Under the pieces are notes generated by a model that saw nothing but the letters and a program-made list of their open reading frames with translations, was not told the DNA's origin and searched no databases. 64,000 bases of DNA, taken from contig JAFLTD010000003.1 in the NCBI GenBank assembly GCA_022510625.1, positions 1-64,000 on the forward strand, read 5' to 3'. Below are positions 46,251-55,128 of the stretch, piece by piece (the stretch's first letter is position 1; the number at the start of each line of letters is the position of its first letter). Made by a program: the position numbers and the translations under genes. Origin of the DNA: Lachnospiraceae bacterium (GTDB taxonomy: Bacteria; Bacillota; Clostridia; Lachnospirales; Lachnospiraceae).

Positions 46251-47358
46251 GTGGTTGAATTGGATAACATGAAATCCGAGCTGTTAAGCTACGAAAGTCC
46301 CTTAGCGGAAGTGAGGGATTCACTTTGACTTAGATAACAAGTCAAAGCGGATTGAAGAACTGGAAATGGAAATGCAGGCACCGGACTTCTGGGATGACCC
46401 GGAGAAATCCAATCAGAAGATGCGGGAGTCCAAGAGCCTGAAAGATGTCGTGGATACGATGAACAAACTGTCCGGTCAGTATGACGATATCCTCACACTG
46501 ATCGAGATGGGCTATGAGGATAATGACCCTGCCATCATACCGGATATTGAGGAGGAACTTAAGCAGTTTAAAGAAACCTTCGAAAATATCCGTATCAGCA
46601 CACTGTTGTCGGGCGAGTACGACAGAAACAACGCAATCCTGAAACTGAATGCAGGCGCGGGAGGTACGGAGAGCTGTGACTGGTGCAGTATGCTGTACCG
46701 TATGTATACCAGATGGGCGGAGCGCAAGGGATTTGCGCTTGAAGTGATTGATTATCTGGACGGTGACGAGGCGGGAATCAAATCGGTGACGTTCCAGATC
46801 AACGGCGAGAATGCCTACGGGTATCTTAAGTCGGAGAAGGGCGTGCACAGGCTTGTGCGCATCTCTCCTTTTAATGCGCAGGGCAAAAGACAGACGTCCT
46901 TCGTGTCGTTGGACGTCATGCCGGATATTGAGGAGGATGTGGATGTGGAGGTCAGGGATGAGGACATCCGCATAGACACATACCGAAGCAGCGGTGCCGG
47001 CGGACAGCATATCAATAAGACATCTTCGGCTATCCGTATCACGCACTTCCCGACGGGAATTGTGGTGACCTGCCAGAATGAGCGCAGCCAGCACATGAAC
47101 AAAGACAAAGCGATGCAGATGCTGAAGGCAAAGCTGTATATGCTCAAACAGGAAGAAAATGCCGAGAAATTATCCGATATTCGGGGTGATGTGAAGGAAA
47201 TCGGATGGGGTAACCAGATAAGGTCCTATGTCATGCAGCCTTACACTATGGTCAAAGATCACAGGACCGAGGAGGAATCCGGCAACGTAAATGCGGTGAT
47301 GGACGGCGCGATCGATCCGTTTATCAATGCGTATCTGCGCTGGATCAATGCCGGATAG
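46251..47358 (+). CDS. prfB: Peptide chain release factor 2, made by programmed +1 frameshift
   Basis: About 368 residues. Recognises UGA and UAA stop codons. The first 25 codons run from GTG 46251 to CTT 46323-46325, where an in-frame TGA (46326-46328) is bypassed by a +1 shift onto GAC (46327-46329), giving ...VRDSL-DLDNKSKRIEEL. Later landmarks are the SPF anticodon-like tripeptide in VRISPFNAQG and the catalytic GGQ in SGAGGQHINKTSSAIR. Start codon GTG is inferred from the family's N-terminus (V-E-L-D). Output falls as RF2 rises. Confidence 0.95.
46314..46329 (+). promoter_or_regulatory. prfB programmed +1 frameshift site
   Basis: Slippery CTT followed by TGA and C (CTTTGAC, 46323-46329), with an internal Shine-Dalgarno-like AGGG at 46314-46317 that stimulates slippage. 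It matches the autoregulatory site known from bacterial RF2 genes. Confidence 0.95.
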
Positions 47359-47391
47359 GATTTCCTACAATTATAGAAAGGCGGCACTGAT

Positions 47392-48339
47392 ATGTTAAAA
47401 GACAGTGGATTTTACAGAGGTATCAATTTGGGAGGTTGGCTTTCACAGTGCGATTACAGTGAGGAACGGTTAAATCATTTTATCACCGAGCCGGATTTTG
47501 AGGAAATTGCTTCCTGGGGACTGGATCATGTGAGGATTCCGATTGATTACAACGTACTTGAGAATGAGGACGGAAGCTTTAAAGAGAGCGGTTTTGCACG
47601 TGTTGCAAAGGCACTGGAGCTGGCGGGAAAGTATGGACTGAAGGCGATCATCGATCTGCATAAGACGGCGGGATTTTCTTTCGATGAAGGTGAACAGGAA
47701 ACGGGATTCTTCGACAGCGATAAGTATCAGGAGCGCTTTTACAGACTCTGGGAAGAATTGGCAAAGCATTTTGGCAAAGATACGGAAAATGTAGCCTTTG
47801 AACTGTTGAATGAAGTGACGGAACAGCAGTTTAGTGGTACGTGGAACAGAATATCCCGTGAATGTATTAAGAGAATCCGTGCATATGCGCCCGATACACT
47901 GATTCTGTTGGGCAGCTATTGGAATAACAGTCCGGAAGCGGTGAATGATTTGGAGAAGCCTTACGATAATAAGGTGATTTACAATTTCCACTGCTATTCA
48001 CCGATGGAATTTACGCATCAGGGAGCTCCGTGGGTGAAAGACTTGACGGATACGAAAACTGATTTTGATGACATGGATATCACACCGGAGTTTTTTGAGA
48101 AGCTTTTTGCGGAAGCGATGGAAACGGCCAAGAACAACGGCACCTCTCTTTACTGCGGAGAGTACGGAGTCATTGACAGAGCTACGCCTGAGGATGCGTT
48201 GAAATGGTTTAAAGTAATCAACAGCGTATTTGAAAAGTACAAGATTGCCAGAGCAGCATGGAGCTATAAGGAAATGGACTTTGGTTTGTCCGACAGTCGT
48301 ATGGATGGTGTCCGGGAGGAATTGATAAAGTATCTCTAA
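47392..48339 (+). CDS. Glycoside hydrolase family 5 enzyme, cytoplasmic
   Basis: 315 residues, TIM-barrel cellulase-like (GH5). RGINLGGWLSQ at the start and DHVRIPIDYNVL are typical; the acid/base glutamate is in FELLNEVTE near 140 and the nucleophile in YCGEYGVID near 257. No signal peptide or anchor, so it probably acts on imported oligosaccharides (beta-glucan or mannan type). Exact linkage is not predictable. Ribosome binding site AGAAAGGCGG. A strong terminator follows. Confidence 0.9.
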   Translation: MLKDSGFYRGINLGGWLSQCDYSEERLNHFITEPDFEEIASWGLDHVRIPIDYNVLENEDGSFKESGFARVAKALELAGKYGLKAIIDLHKTAGFSFDEGEQETGFFDSDKYQERFYRLWEELAKHFGKDTENVAFELLNEVTEQQFSGTWNRISRECIKRIRAYAPDTLILLGSYWNNSPEAVNDLEKPYDNKVIYNFHCYSPMEFTHQGAPWVKDLTDTKTDFDDMDITPEFFEKLFAEAMETAKNNGTSLYCGEYGVIDRATPEDALKWFKVINSVFEKYKIARAAWSYKEMDFGLSDSRMDGVREELIKYL

Positions 48340-48346
48340 GATGATA

Positions 48347-48378
48347 AAAAGTCAGGCGGTTATGCCTGACTTTTATTT
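48347..48378 (+). terminator. Intrinsic terminator after the GH5 gene
   Basis: AAAAGTCAGGC (48347-48357) and GCCTGACTTTT (48364-48374), a perfect 11-pair stem followed by TTTTATTT. The same palindrome can serve the convergent SprA-like gene. Confidence 0.88.
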
Positions 48379-48428
48379 GCTATAAGTATAGTAGGTAAAA
48401 TCATGAATTGTTAATCGGAGGATTTTTC

Positions 48429-48968
48429 CTAGCACGCAATATCTACATTCCTGCCGCGGTACTTGTTAACCGCATCGGAAGATTTCATGTTCTTCTGGTA
48501 AGGATTCTCCTCGTTGAAATATCTGATCTGCGTAGATGTCGTACCACCTGACACATAGGTGCGCCCGCATTCCGGACAGACTGCCGTGTGTATCGCTACG
48601 TTGCAGGATACAACCTTGCCGTTATTCTGTGCAGCTTTCTTATAGGCGTTGCTTACATGTTCCTGCTCATGGCTTCTCACGCGGGAGGCCGCTGCGTTGG
48701 GATCTATGTGGGCAGGAGACTTAAAGGACACATCCTCGTCGGAACCGTCCTGATATTTGCGGTTTTTGCAAGTCTCACACTCCGCAGGGGAGGACTTTCT
48801 TCCCGCCTGCTTCTCTGTAGATTCACCCGGATTGCGGATGATCACGCGCTCCTCAGGCTGCTCGGCACCCATGGCCGCACTGCCGGCCGCGTTGTAGGCG
48901 CCTGCGTAGGAACCTGTATTAAAATTGGATGCATAATTGTTATATGAATTATCGATTCCGCCGATCAT
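48429..48968 (-). CDS. SprA-related putative metallopeptidase with cysteine pairs
   Basis: 179 residues from ATG 48968, nine bases after AAAGG; upstream ATG 48974 is in frame. After an N/Y/G/A-rich head, residues 62-67 and 131-134 carry CETC and CPEC pairs, and SRVRSHEQEHVSNAYKKAA gives an HExxH-type zinc motif H100-E101-x-x-H104. The DPNAAASRVRSHEQEH stretch fits the SprA-related family. No signal peptide. Peptidase activity is inferred from HExxH only; the cysteine pairs may bind another zinc. Confidence 0.8.
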   Translation of the reverse strand: MIGGIDNSYNNYASNFNTGSYAGAYNAAGSAAMGAEQPEERVIIRNPGESTEKQAGRKSSPAECETCKNRKYQDGSDEDVSFKSPAHIDPNAAASRVRSHEQEHVSNAYKKAAQNNGKVVSCNVAIHTAVCPECGRTYVSGGTTSTQIRYFNEENPYQKNMKSSDAVNKYRGRNVDIAC

Positions 48969-49076
48969 ATTCATCAACCTTTCTAGTACTCGTACTATAA
49001 AACTCGCAAGCACGCGCTTTCAGCACTTCTCTTGCGCTAAGTATACCACACTTTTCTCTGAAAAACCACATAAATC

Positions 49077-49106
49077 TTGAACGCGGACGAGAAAATCTGT
49101 TATACT
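49077..49106 (+). promoter_or_regulatory. Candidate tex promoter
   Basis: TTGAAC (49077-49082) and TATACT (49101-49106) with an 18-base spacer, 88 bp before the start codon, in the divergent gap with the SprA-like gene. Confidence 0.5.
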
Positions 49107-49194
49107 TAGTATTGTGTGAAAGGTAAACTGCACCGGACGGCAACACAAACGAGGAGTAAAGCTTGACGAAGCACTTCTTGCTATGGAGGACATT

Positions 49195-51594
49195 ATGGAT
49201 ATTGTTTTAAAGTTATCACAGGAATTGAAAGTAGAAAAATGGCAGGTGGAAGCTGCCGTCAATCTGATAGATGAGGGAAACACCATTCCTTTTATCTCCA
49301 GGTACAGAAAGGAGGCAACCGGTTCGCTCAACGATGAGGTACTGCGTAATCTGGACGAGCGTCTGACTTATCTGCGCAATCTGGAGGAGAAGAAGGAGCA
49401 GGTCCTTAAAAGTATCGAGGAGCAGGGCAAGCTGACCGATGAGCTGAAAGAGCGTATCGTCTCTGCTGAGACGATGGTGGTCGTAGAAGACCTGTACCGC
49501 CCATATCGTCCGAAGAGAAAGACGAGGGCGAGCGTGGCGAAAGAGAAGGGGCTGGATGGTCTGGCACAGTTCATTTTGGCACAGGAGACCACAGAGCCGA
49601 TTGAGAACGAGGCGGCGAAATATATTCACGAGGACGAAACTGAGGAGAAATCCGTGAAGACGGAGGAGGAGGCGCTGCAGGGCGCGAAGGATATTATTGC
49701 CGAGATGATTTCTGACGAGGCGGATTATCGCATCTACATCAGGGATATCACAACACAAGAGGGCAAGCTGGTGAGCTCTGCCAAGGATGAGAAGGCGGAG
49801 AGCGTCTATGAGATGTACTATCAATATGAGGAGCCGATTCAAAAGGTTGCCGGGCACAGGACGCTTGCGATCAACCGCGGTGAGAATGAAAAATTTCTTG
49901 TTGTCAGAGTGGAAGCGCCGGTGGAGCGCATTTTACAGTTTTTGAGAACTAAGGTGATTATAAATGACAATAGTGTCACATCCCCTATTCTTGAGGAGGT
50001 AATCAGGGACAGTTATGACAGGTTGATTGCGCCCGCCATCGAGAGAGAGATTCGTAATGACCTGACGGAAAAGGCGGAGGACGGTGCAATCTCCGTATTC
50101 GGCAAGAATCTTGAGCAGCTTCTTTTGCAGCCGCCCATCGCGGGCAAAGTAGTTCTGGGCTGGGACCCTGCGTTCCGTACCGGGTGTAAGCTTGCGGTGG
50201 TTGACGAGACGGGCAAGGTGCTTGACACGAAAGTGATCTATCCTACGGCGCCCCAAAATAAAGTGGCAGAAGCAAAGGCGGAATTGAAGAAGCTGATTAA
50301 AAAGTACAATGTATCCCTGATATCCGTGGGCAACGGTACGGCATCCAGAGAGTCGGAGCAGGTGATTGTGGAATTGTTGAAGGAGCTGGACACACCGGTT
50401 CAATATGTCATCGTCAATGAGGCGGGCGCTTCGGTATATTCTGCCAGCAAACTTGCCACGGAGGAATTTCCGAATTTTGACGTGGGACAGCGAAGTGCGG
50501 CGTCCATCGCCAGAAGACTGCAGGACCCGCTTGCGGAGCTTGTGAAGATCGATCCGAAATCCATCGGTGTGGGACAGTACCAGCATGATATGAATCAGAA
50601 GAAGCTCAGCGAAGCACTAAACGGCGTTGTGGAGGACAGCGTGAACAAGGTGGGAGTGGATTTAAACACTGCGTCAGCATCACTCCTTGAGTATGTCTCC
50701 GGCGTGACTAAGGTGATTGCCAGAAATATCGTGGATTACCGTGAGGCGAACGGAAGATTTACCAACAGAACGCAGCTTCTCAAGGTGGCAAAACTGGGTC
50801 CCAAGGCTTACGAGCAGTGTGCCGGATTCATGCGCATCACCGACGGGGACAATCCGCTTGATGCTACCAGTGTGCACCCCGAATCCTATGAGGCGGCCGG
50901 GAAACTGCTTGATAAGATGGGACTGACGATGGAAGATGTCAAGGAGGCTCAGAAGAAAGCTGCGGCGCAGAAAGCGGCAGGAAAGAAAGAAAAGCCCGTC
51001 AAGGAGAAGAAGAAACCGCAGCAGAAACTGGTTATCCGAAATACCAATACCGCGATGGGCAAGGCCCTGGCGGCAGCGATGGAGAGCATGACGCTTGAGG
51101 GTGATGTTGACACAAGTGTCACATCTGGAAAGGGTGCGGTTGATAGCAGCAATAAGCCAGAGATGACGGTCAGCAGTCTGGAGAAGAAGATCAAGGACAA
51201 GAAAAAGCTGGCTGAAGAGCTCGGCATCGGTGAGATTACCCTGACAGATATATTAAAAGAGTTGGAGAAACCGGCGAGAGACCCCCGTGATGACATGCCC
51301 GCACCGATTTTAAGAAGCGATGTGCTGGATATGAAAGACTTAAAGCCGGGCATGATTTTGAAGGGAACGGTACGCAATGTCATAGATTTCGGTGTGTTCG
51401 TGGACATCGGGGTACATCAGGACGGGCTGGTACATATCTCGCAGATTACCAATAAATATATTAAGCATCCGCTTGAGGCAGTCAGTGTGGGCGATGTGGT
51501 GGATGTGCAAGTGCTCAGCGTAGATCTGGCGAAGAAGCGGATCGGACTGACCATGAAAATCAAGCAGGACAGTCCCGATATGGTGCGTCAATAG
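49195..51594 (+). CDS. tex: Tex family RNA-binding transcription accessory protein
   Basis: 799 residues from ATG 49195, preceded by ATGGAGGAC. Order: N-terminal Tex helical region (VNLIDEGNTIPFISRYRKEATGSL), YqgF/RNase H-like domain with GWDPAFRTGCKLAVVD, helix-hairpin-helix pair (about 475-545, VNKVGVDLNTASASLLEYVSG), a lysine-rich insert (about 585-650) and a C-terminal S1 domain (about 710-790, GTVRNVIDFGVFVDIGVHQDG). Binds nucleic acid and is linked to transcription and translation quality control. The charged insert makes it longer than many relatives. Confidence 0.95.
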   Translation: MDIVLKLSQELKVEKWQVEAAVNLIDEGNTIPFISRYRKEATGSLNDEVLRNLDERLTYLRNLEEKKEQVLKSIEEQGKLTDELKERIVSAETMVVVEDLYRPYRPKRKTRASVAKEKGLDGLAQFILAQETTEPIENEAAKYIHEDETEEKSVKTEEEALQGAKDIIAEMISDEADYRIYIRDITTQEGKLVSSAKDEKAESVYEMYYQYEEPIQKVAGHRTLAINRGENEKFLVVRVEAPVERILQFLRTKVIINDNSVTSPILEEVIRDSYDRLIAPAIEREIRNDLTEKAEDGAISVFGKNLEQLLLQPPIAGKVVLGWDPAFRTGCKLAVVDETGKVLDTKVIYPTAPQNKVAEAKAELKKLIKKYNVSLISVGNGTASRESEQVIVELLKELDTPVQYVIVNEAGASVYSASKLATEEFPNFDVGQRSAASIARRLQDPLAELVKIDPKSIGVGQYQHDMNQKKLSEALNGVVEDSVNKVGVDLNTASASLLEYVSGVTKVIARNIVDYREANGRFTNRTQLLKVAKLGPKAYEQCAGFMRITDGDNPLDATSVHPESYEAAGKLLDKMGLTMEDVKEAQKKAAAQKAAGKKEKPVKEKKKPQQKLVIRNTNTAMGKALAAAMESMTLEGDVDTSVTSGKGAVDSSNKPEMTVSSLEKKIKDKKKLAEELGIGEITLTDILKELEKPARDPRDDMPAPILRSDVLDMKDLKPGMILKGTVRNVIDFGVFVDIGVHQDGLVHISQITNKYIKHPLEAVSVGDVVDVQVLSVDLAKKRIGLTMKIKQDSPDMVRQ
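49965..49978. repeat. TGACA-N4-TGTCA palindrome, site 10 (N4 = ATAG)
   Basis: Exact copy in tex, read as D-N-S-V; the same 14-mer as site 3 in the acyltransferase gene but in a different frame. Confidence 0.85.
51108..51121. repeat. TGACA-N4-TGTCA palindrome, site 11 (N4 = CAAG)
   Basis: Second exact copy in tex, inside the variable lysine-rich insert (read D-T-S-V), 1.1 kb from site 10. Confidence 0.85.
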
Positions 51595-51697
51595 CGGTGA
51601 ATATGTAAGGGATTGCGACACAAACCATATTGCAAAACGCAGAGAAATCATAGTATAATCAAATGAGTATGGAGCAAAAACAAAGGAGATATCAACT

Positions 51698-52468
51698 ATG
51701 GAAATAAAAGACTTTACTAATATGGAAGAATTCGAGAAGATTATGTCTAACTGGGCTACTGCCACCGGTCTTGCGACCGTAGCTGTGGGTGCTGACGGAA
51801 AGTATATCTCCGAGTGCTATAATTTTACGGATTTTTGCATTAAGCTGACCAGAGGCAGTAAGGAAGGCTGTGCAAGATGCGAGAAGAACGACAGGGAGGG
51901 CCAGGGTGTATACCATTGCCATGCGGGCTTGGTGGATTTCGGTATTCCCCTGATTGTTGACGGTCAGACATTAGGTTCCGTTATCGGAGGACAGGTTCTC
52001 CCGGATAATCCCGACGAGGAAAAGTTCCGGCAGGTCGCAAGGGAGATCGGCGTGAATGAGGACGAGTATATCAAAGCGCTGCACAAGGTAAATGTCCGTT
52101 CCGAAGCGGCGATCAACGCCTCCGCAAATCTTTTGGGAGATGTGCTGAACAACTTCATCAATGCGGAGTATGCGAGGAACAAGAACAGTACGATTCTGGA
52201 AGAACTCTCTGAGGGTGTGGACACTACTCATGAGATGGTGGAGAAAATCACGCAGAAGACTGCCGAGTTGAGATCTCTCCAGAACAGACAGAATATTCTT
52301 GCACTGAACGCGAGTATCGAGGCTGCCAGGGCGGGTGAGAAAGGTGCGGGTTTTGCCGTGGTTGCCAAAGAGGTAAGAAATCTCTCCGAGCAGAGTGCAA
52401 AGGTGAATGCGGAGATAGAGGAAATCGTCCAGAAGATTTCTCAGGCTGCAGAGTCCATGAAAGCATAA
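51698..52468 (+). CDS. PocR-domain protein with short methyl-accepting chemotaxis tip
   Basis: 256 residues, no membrane segment. The PocR sensory domain fills about 5-150 with cysteines at 58, 61 and 74 ([21 protein letters not shown]), a pattern suited to metal or small-ligand binding. The C-terminus (about 200-245) has the chemoreceptor hairpin tip ([20 protein letters not shown]) that contacts CheA and CheW, but the return arm ends almost at once at residue 256. A soluble receptor for a cytoplasmic signal is likely; the truncated hairpin is odd. GGAGATATCAACT precedes the start. Confidence 0.85.
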   Translation: MEIKDFTNMEEFEKIMSNWATATGLATVAVGADGKYISECYNFTDFCIKLTRGSKEGCARCEKNDREGQGVYHCHAGLVDFGIPLIVDGQTLGSVIGGQVLPDNPDEEKFRQVAREIGVNEDEYIKALHKVNVRSEAAINASANLLGDVLNNFINAEYARNKNSTILEELSEGVDTTHEMVEKITQKTAELRSLQNRQNILALNASIEAARAGEKGAGFAVVAKEVRNLSEQSAKVNAEIEEIVQKISQAAESMKA

Positions 52469-52574
52469 CATTGCAGGCATGCAGTATAAAAGATATTGGG
52501 TGCTTGCACAATGGCGTAATCTGTTGTATACTTCTCTGTGTGGAGTACCACATAACAATTAAATGACAGAAAAA

Positions 52575-52712
52575 GTTCTTCGGGGTCGGGTGCAATTCCC
52601 TACCGGCGGTACAGTCCGCGACCCGCTGCGGCAAAGCGTTGATTCGCTGCCACTGCGGCTGATTTGGTGAAATTCCAAAACCGACAGTATAGTCTGGATG
52701 AGAGAAGAAACA
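52575..52712 (+). promoter_or_regulatory. FMN riboswitch
   Basis: The RFN consensus is readable in order: TTCGGGGTCGGGTGCAATTC, CCTACCGGCGGT, AGTCCGCGACCC, a variable stem, then CTGATTTGGTGAAATTCC, AACCGACAGTATAGTCTGGA and TGAGAGAAGAA. FMN binding should stop transcription of ribU at the downstream terminator. Confidence 0.96.
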
Positions 52713-52768
52713 GCAGTATTGGATCTGTGGTGTGAACCGCAGTCCGGACTGTTTCCTTTGAATGAATA

Positions 52769-52796
52769 CCTCGAGACGCATGTCCCGGGGTTTTTT
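52769..52796 (+). terminator. Expression-platform terminator of the FMN riboswitch
   Basis: CCTCGAGAC (52769-52777) and GTCCCGGGG (52782-52790) pair over nine positions with one mismatch and one wobble, then six T (52791-52796). Confidence 0.85.
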
Positions 52797-52822
52797 ATGT
52801 AAGAACTTTTTCCGACACATTA

Positions 52823-52836
52823 TGACAGAAGTGTCA
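52823..52836. repeat. TGACA-N4-TGTCA palindrome, site 12 (N4 = GAAG), intergenic
   Basis: Exact copy between the riboswitch terminator and the ribU start codon, 45 bp upstream of ATG 52881. The only copy in a classical operator position. Confidence 0.85.
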
Positions 52837-52880
52837 CATTTTAGTTACCGCTTGTGATGCTTCGGAATGGAGGAAAAATT

Positions 52881-53654
52881 ATGGGTAACGGATTATTACA
52901 AAGTATTATGGACAACTTGATGTTCGTGCTGGTCTGCATATTAGTTGCAGGGGGCCTGTTTGTGGCTGCTTATGCTGCGGAGAAGTATGTGCGTATGCGT
53001 GACGGCATTACGGAACGCATTTTAAGCACCAGAAAGATTGCGATGATCGGACTTTTTTCCGCAATAGCGGTGATCTTGCATATATTTGATTTCCCGATTC
53101 CATTTCTGGCGCCCGGTTTCTACAAATTGGACTTTAGCGAGATTCCCGCATTGGTTGGGGCGTTCGCTTTCGGACCTGTGGCGGGAGTGATGATTGAGTT
53201 CTGCAAGATTTTGTTAAAGCTGATTATCAAGGGTACGAGTACCGCTTTTGTCGGCGATCTGGCGAACTTTGTGATCGGATGCAGTCTGATTCTGCCGGCG
53301 TCCATCATCTATATGTTCAAAAAGACCAAGAAAATGGCAATTATATCCTGTGTGGCAGGTTCCGTTTTCATGACAGTGTTCGGTACAGCATTCAACGGGA
53401 TATACCTGCTGCCCGCTTTCTCTGCGCTGTTCGGAATGCCTATGGATGTCATTTTGGATATGGGAACAAAAATAAACGGGAATATTAACAGTGTCCCGAC
53501 GTTTGTTTGCTATGCGGTAGCACCCATCAATATTATCAAGAGTGTTGCTGCATCCGCGGTCACGCTGCTGATCTACAAACCCTTAAGTCCGATCTTGAAA
53601 AGTGCGCAACTTCCTGTCGGGCGACATGTGGCGGACAATACGCACACCATGTAA
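52881..53654 (+). CDS. ribU: Riboflavin transporter, ECF S component
   Basis: 257 residues from ATG 52881 after GGAGGAAAAATT. Six ECF-type membrane helices with KIAMIGLFSAIAVIL, PGFYKLDFSEIPALVGAFAFGPVAGVMIE (riboflavin-binding loop region) and FNGIYLLPAF. It has an extra N-terminal membrane helix (about 12-34) and a basic linker not found in most RibU, making it some 50 residues longer. Works with the shared EcfAA'T module encoded elsewhere. Controlled by the FMN riboswitch upstream. Confidence 0.93.
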   Translation: MGNGLLQSIMDNLMFVLVCILVAGGLFVAAYAAEKYVRMRDGITERILSTRKIAMIGLFSAIAVILHIFDFPIPFLAPGFYKLDFSEIPALVGAFAFGPVAGVMIEFCKILLKLIIKGTSTAFVGDLANFVIGCSLILPASIIYMFKKTKKMAIISCVAGSVFMTVFGTAFNGIYLLPAFSALFGMPMDVILDMGTKINGNINSVPTFVCYAVAPINIIKSVAASAVTLLIYKPLSPILKSAQLPVGRHVADNTHTM

Positions 53655-53712
53655 TAAGCGCAGAATGCGCGGGCTTGCGAGTCTGAATGATAAATAGTTA
53701 AAAAATTTTATG

Positions 53713-53745
53713 AAAACGCACTTGCATATGCAGGTGCGTTTTACA
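53713..53745 (+). terminator. Intrinsic terminator after ribU
   Basis: AAAACGCACTTGCA and TGCAGGTGCGTTTT form a near-perfect palindrome (53713-53742) with a built-in T-run. Confidence 0.85.
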
Positions 53746-53793
53746 TAATATAGCTACAGACATGTACATTCTACTTTATTGAAGGAACTGCCA

Positions 53794-54046
53794 ATGATAC
53801 CAAGAATTAAAAGCATAAAACCAATGCAAGGATATATTTTAAAGGTTGTATTTGATGATGGTACACAGTGCCTATATGATGTGAACAGCGATATTGATAC
53901 CATAAAGGGAGGGGTATGATGATCTAAAGAATATCTATGGTTTGTTTGAACAAGCGCAGTTGGACGAGAGCAGAACTTGTGTCTTCTGGAACGACTATAT
54001 CGATATTCCGAGTGATGCAATTTATGAATATGGAAAGCCAATATAA
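53794..54046 (+). pseudogene. DUF2442 protein gene broken by a one-base frameshift
   Basis: ATG 53794 opens MIPRIKSIKPMQGYILKVVF...DTIKGGV and stops at TGA 53917-53919. The next frame continues at once with YDDLKNIYGLFEQAQLDES and ends ...IYEYGKPI at TAA 54044-54046, completing a typical DUF2442 protein of about 83 residues. Removing one G from GGGG at 53911-53914 restores a single frame. DUF2442 proteins are often paired with DUF4160 proteins in toxin-antitoxin-like pairs; no partner is visible. A base-calling error in the G-run cannot be ruled out. Confidence 0.85.
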
Positions 54047-54424
54047 AGATTGTGATTCACAGAGGTGGAACATGATGAAACTGGAATTACTGAATCGGAA
54101 TAACGAGAATGAGGTAAGTATCAAATAAAATACTCCTATAAACAGCAAAAGTAGTATATCTTTTTTTGGCATTTTCTAATAATATCATGGCGGAAGCCGC
54201 CGCAGCATATAATCTTTTCGGTGCTCGCGGCGGTTCTTTATTATAGTTCCCAAGTAGAATTAAGACAATGTTAAGGTTTCTCCAATATGATTTTAAGAAT
54301 GGATTGCTATTTTATTTGAAGACAAACACCACGGTGGTTCGTTATATATCATGTGAATACTATAATTGCAATGATTGCACAGGCATGTGAAAGATAAGAG
54401 AAAGGTAATAAAGGTAAAGGGAGT
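54047..54424. other. Intergenic region before the exporter operon
   Basis: 378 bp. A short remnant frame (MMKLELLNRNNENEVSIK) near 54074 is too small to support. A hairpin CCGCCGC (54197-54203) / GCGGCGG (54227-54233) with inner AGCA/TGCT and a following TTCTTTA looks like a terminator. TTAAG occurs at 54260, 54271 and 54293 (11 and 22 bp apart), and TATAAT at 54361-54366 is a -10 candidate for the exporter genes. Confidence 0.5.
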
Positions 54425-55126
54425 ATGGGTGCACTGGTTGAAATTCGGGATATCTGCAAGATTTATAATCCCGGTGAAAATGAGGTCAAAGCGTTGGACC
54501 ATGTGAGTCTGACGATTAAAGAGAGGGAGTTTGTGGCGATTATAGGGCATTCCGGATCGGGTAAATCGACGCTGATGAATATGCTCGGATGTCTGGATGT
54601 GCCTACCAGCGGAAATTATTATCTGCATGGCAATGATGTGGCGGGTATGACAGACGATGAACTGTCGGATATCCGCAATCAGGAAATCGGATTTGTCTTT
54701 CAAGGATTTAATCTGATACCAAGCCTGACGGCATTGGAGAATGTGGAACTGCCGCTGATTTATCGGGGCGTATCCAAGAGGGAACGGATACGATTGTCCG
54801 GCCAGGCACTGGATAAGGTGGGACTGGCCAACCGTAAGGACCACAAACCGTCGGAAATGTCCGGCGGCCAGCAGCAGAGGGTAGCTATTGCCAGAGCCAT
54901 AGCGCAGGCGCCGCCGATCATCCTCGCAGATGAGCCTACCGGCAATCTGGATTCTGCTGCCACAAAGGAAATCATGGAGATTCTCAAGAATCTTCATGAG
55001 GAGGGCAGGACAGTCATCCTGATCACGCATGACAATGAGATCGCGGCGCAGGCGAAACGGGTCATCAGGATCATGGATGGAAAGGTTGTGGAAGATTATA
55101 TGAATGATGAGCAGGAGGCGGTATAG
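54425..55126 (+). CDS. MacB/YknY-like ABC transporter ATP-binding protein
   Basis: 233 residues. Walker [10 protein letters not shown] at 41-49, signature MSGGQQQR near 143, Walker [14 protein letters not shown] near 163, and ILITHD with the H-loop. LolD/MacB class, which pairs with FtsX-like permeases. First of three genes (ATPase, membrane-fusion adaptor, permease) spaced 2 bp and 23 bp apart, the YknXYZ arrangement of Gram-positive bacteria linked to toxin or peptide resistance. Substrate unknown. Confidence 0.95.
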   Translation: MGALVEIRDICKIYNPGENEVKALDHVSLTIKEREFVAIIGHSGSGKSTLMNMLGCLDVPTSGNYYLHGNDVAGMTDDELSDIRNQEIGFVFQGFNLIPSLTALENVELPLIYRGVSKRERIRLSGQALDKVGLANRKDHKPSEMSGGQQQRVAIARAIAQAPPIILADEPTGNLDSAATKEIMEILKNLHEEGRTVILITHDNEIAAQAKRVIRIMDGKVVEDYMNDEQEAV

Positions 55127-55128
55127 AT

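Noticed and set aside
46366..47358. prfB as a truncated or frameshifted pseudogene
   Set aside because: The break is the known programmed +1 site CTTTGAC, with the standard N-terminal residues before it.
54074..54127. Short frame MMKLELLNRNNENEVSIK after the broken DUF2442 gene
   Set aside because: Eighteen codons with no recognisable product; more likely chance or a remnant.
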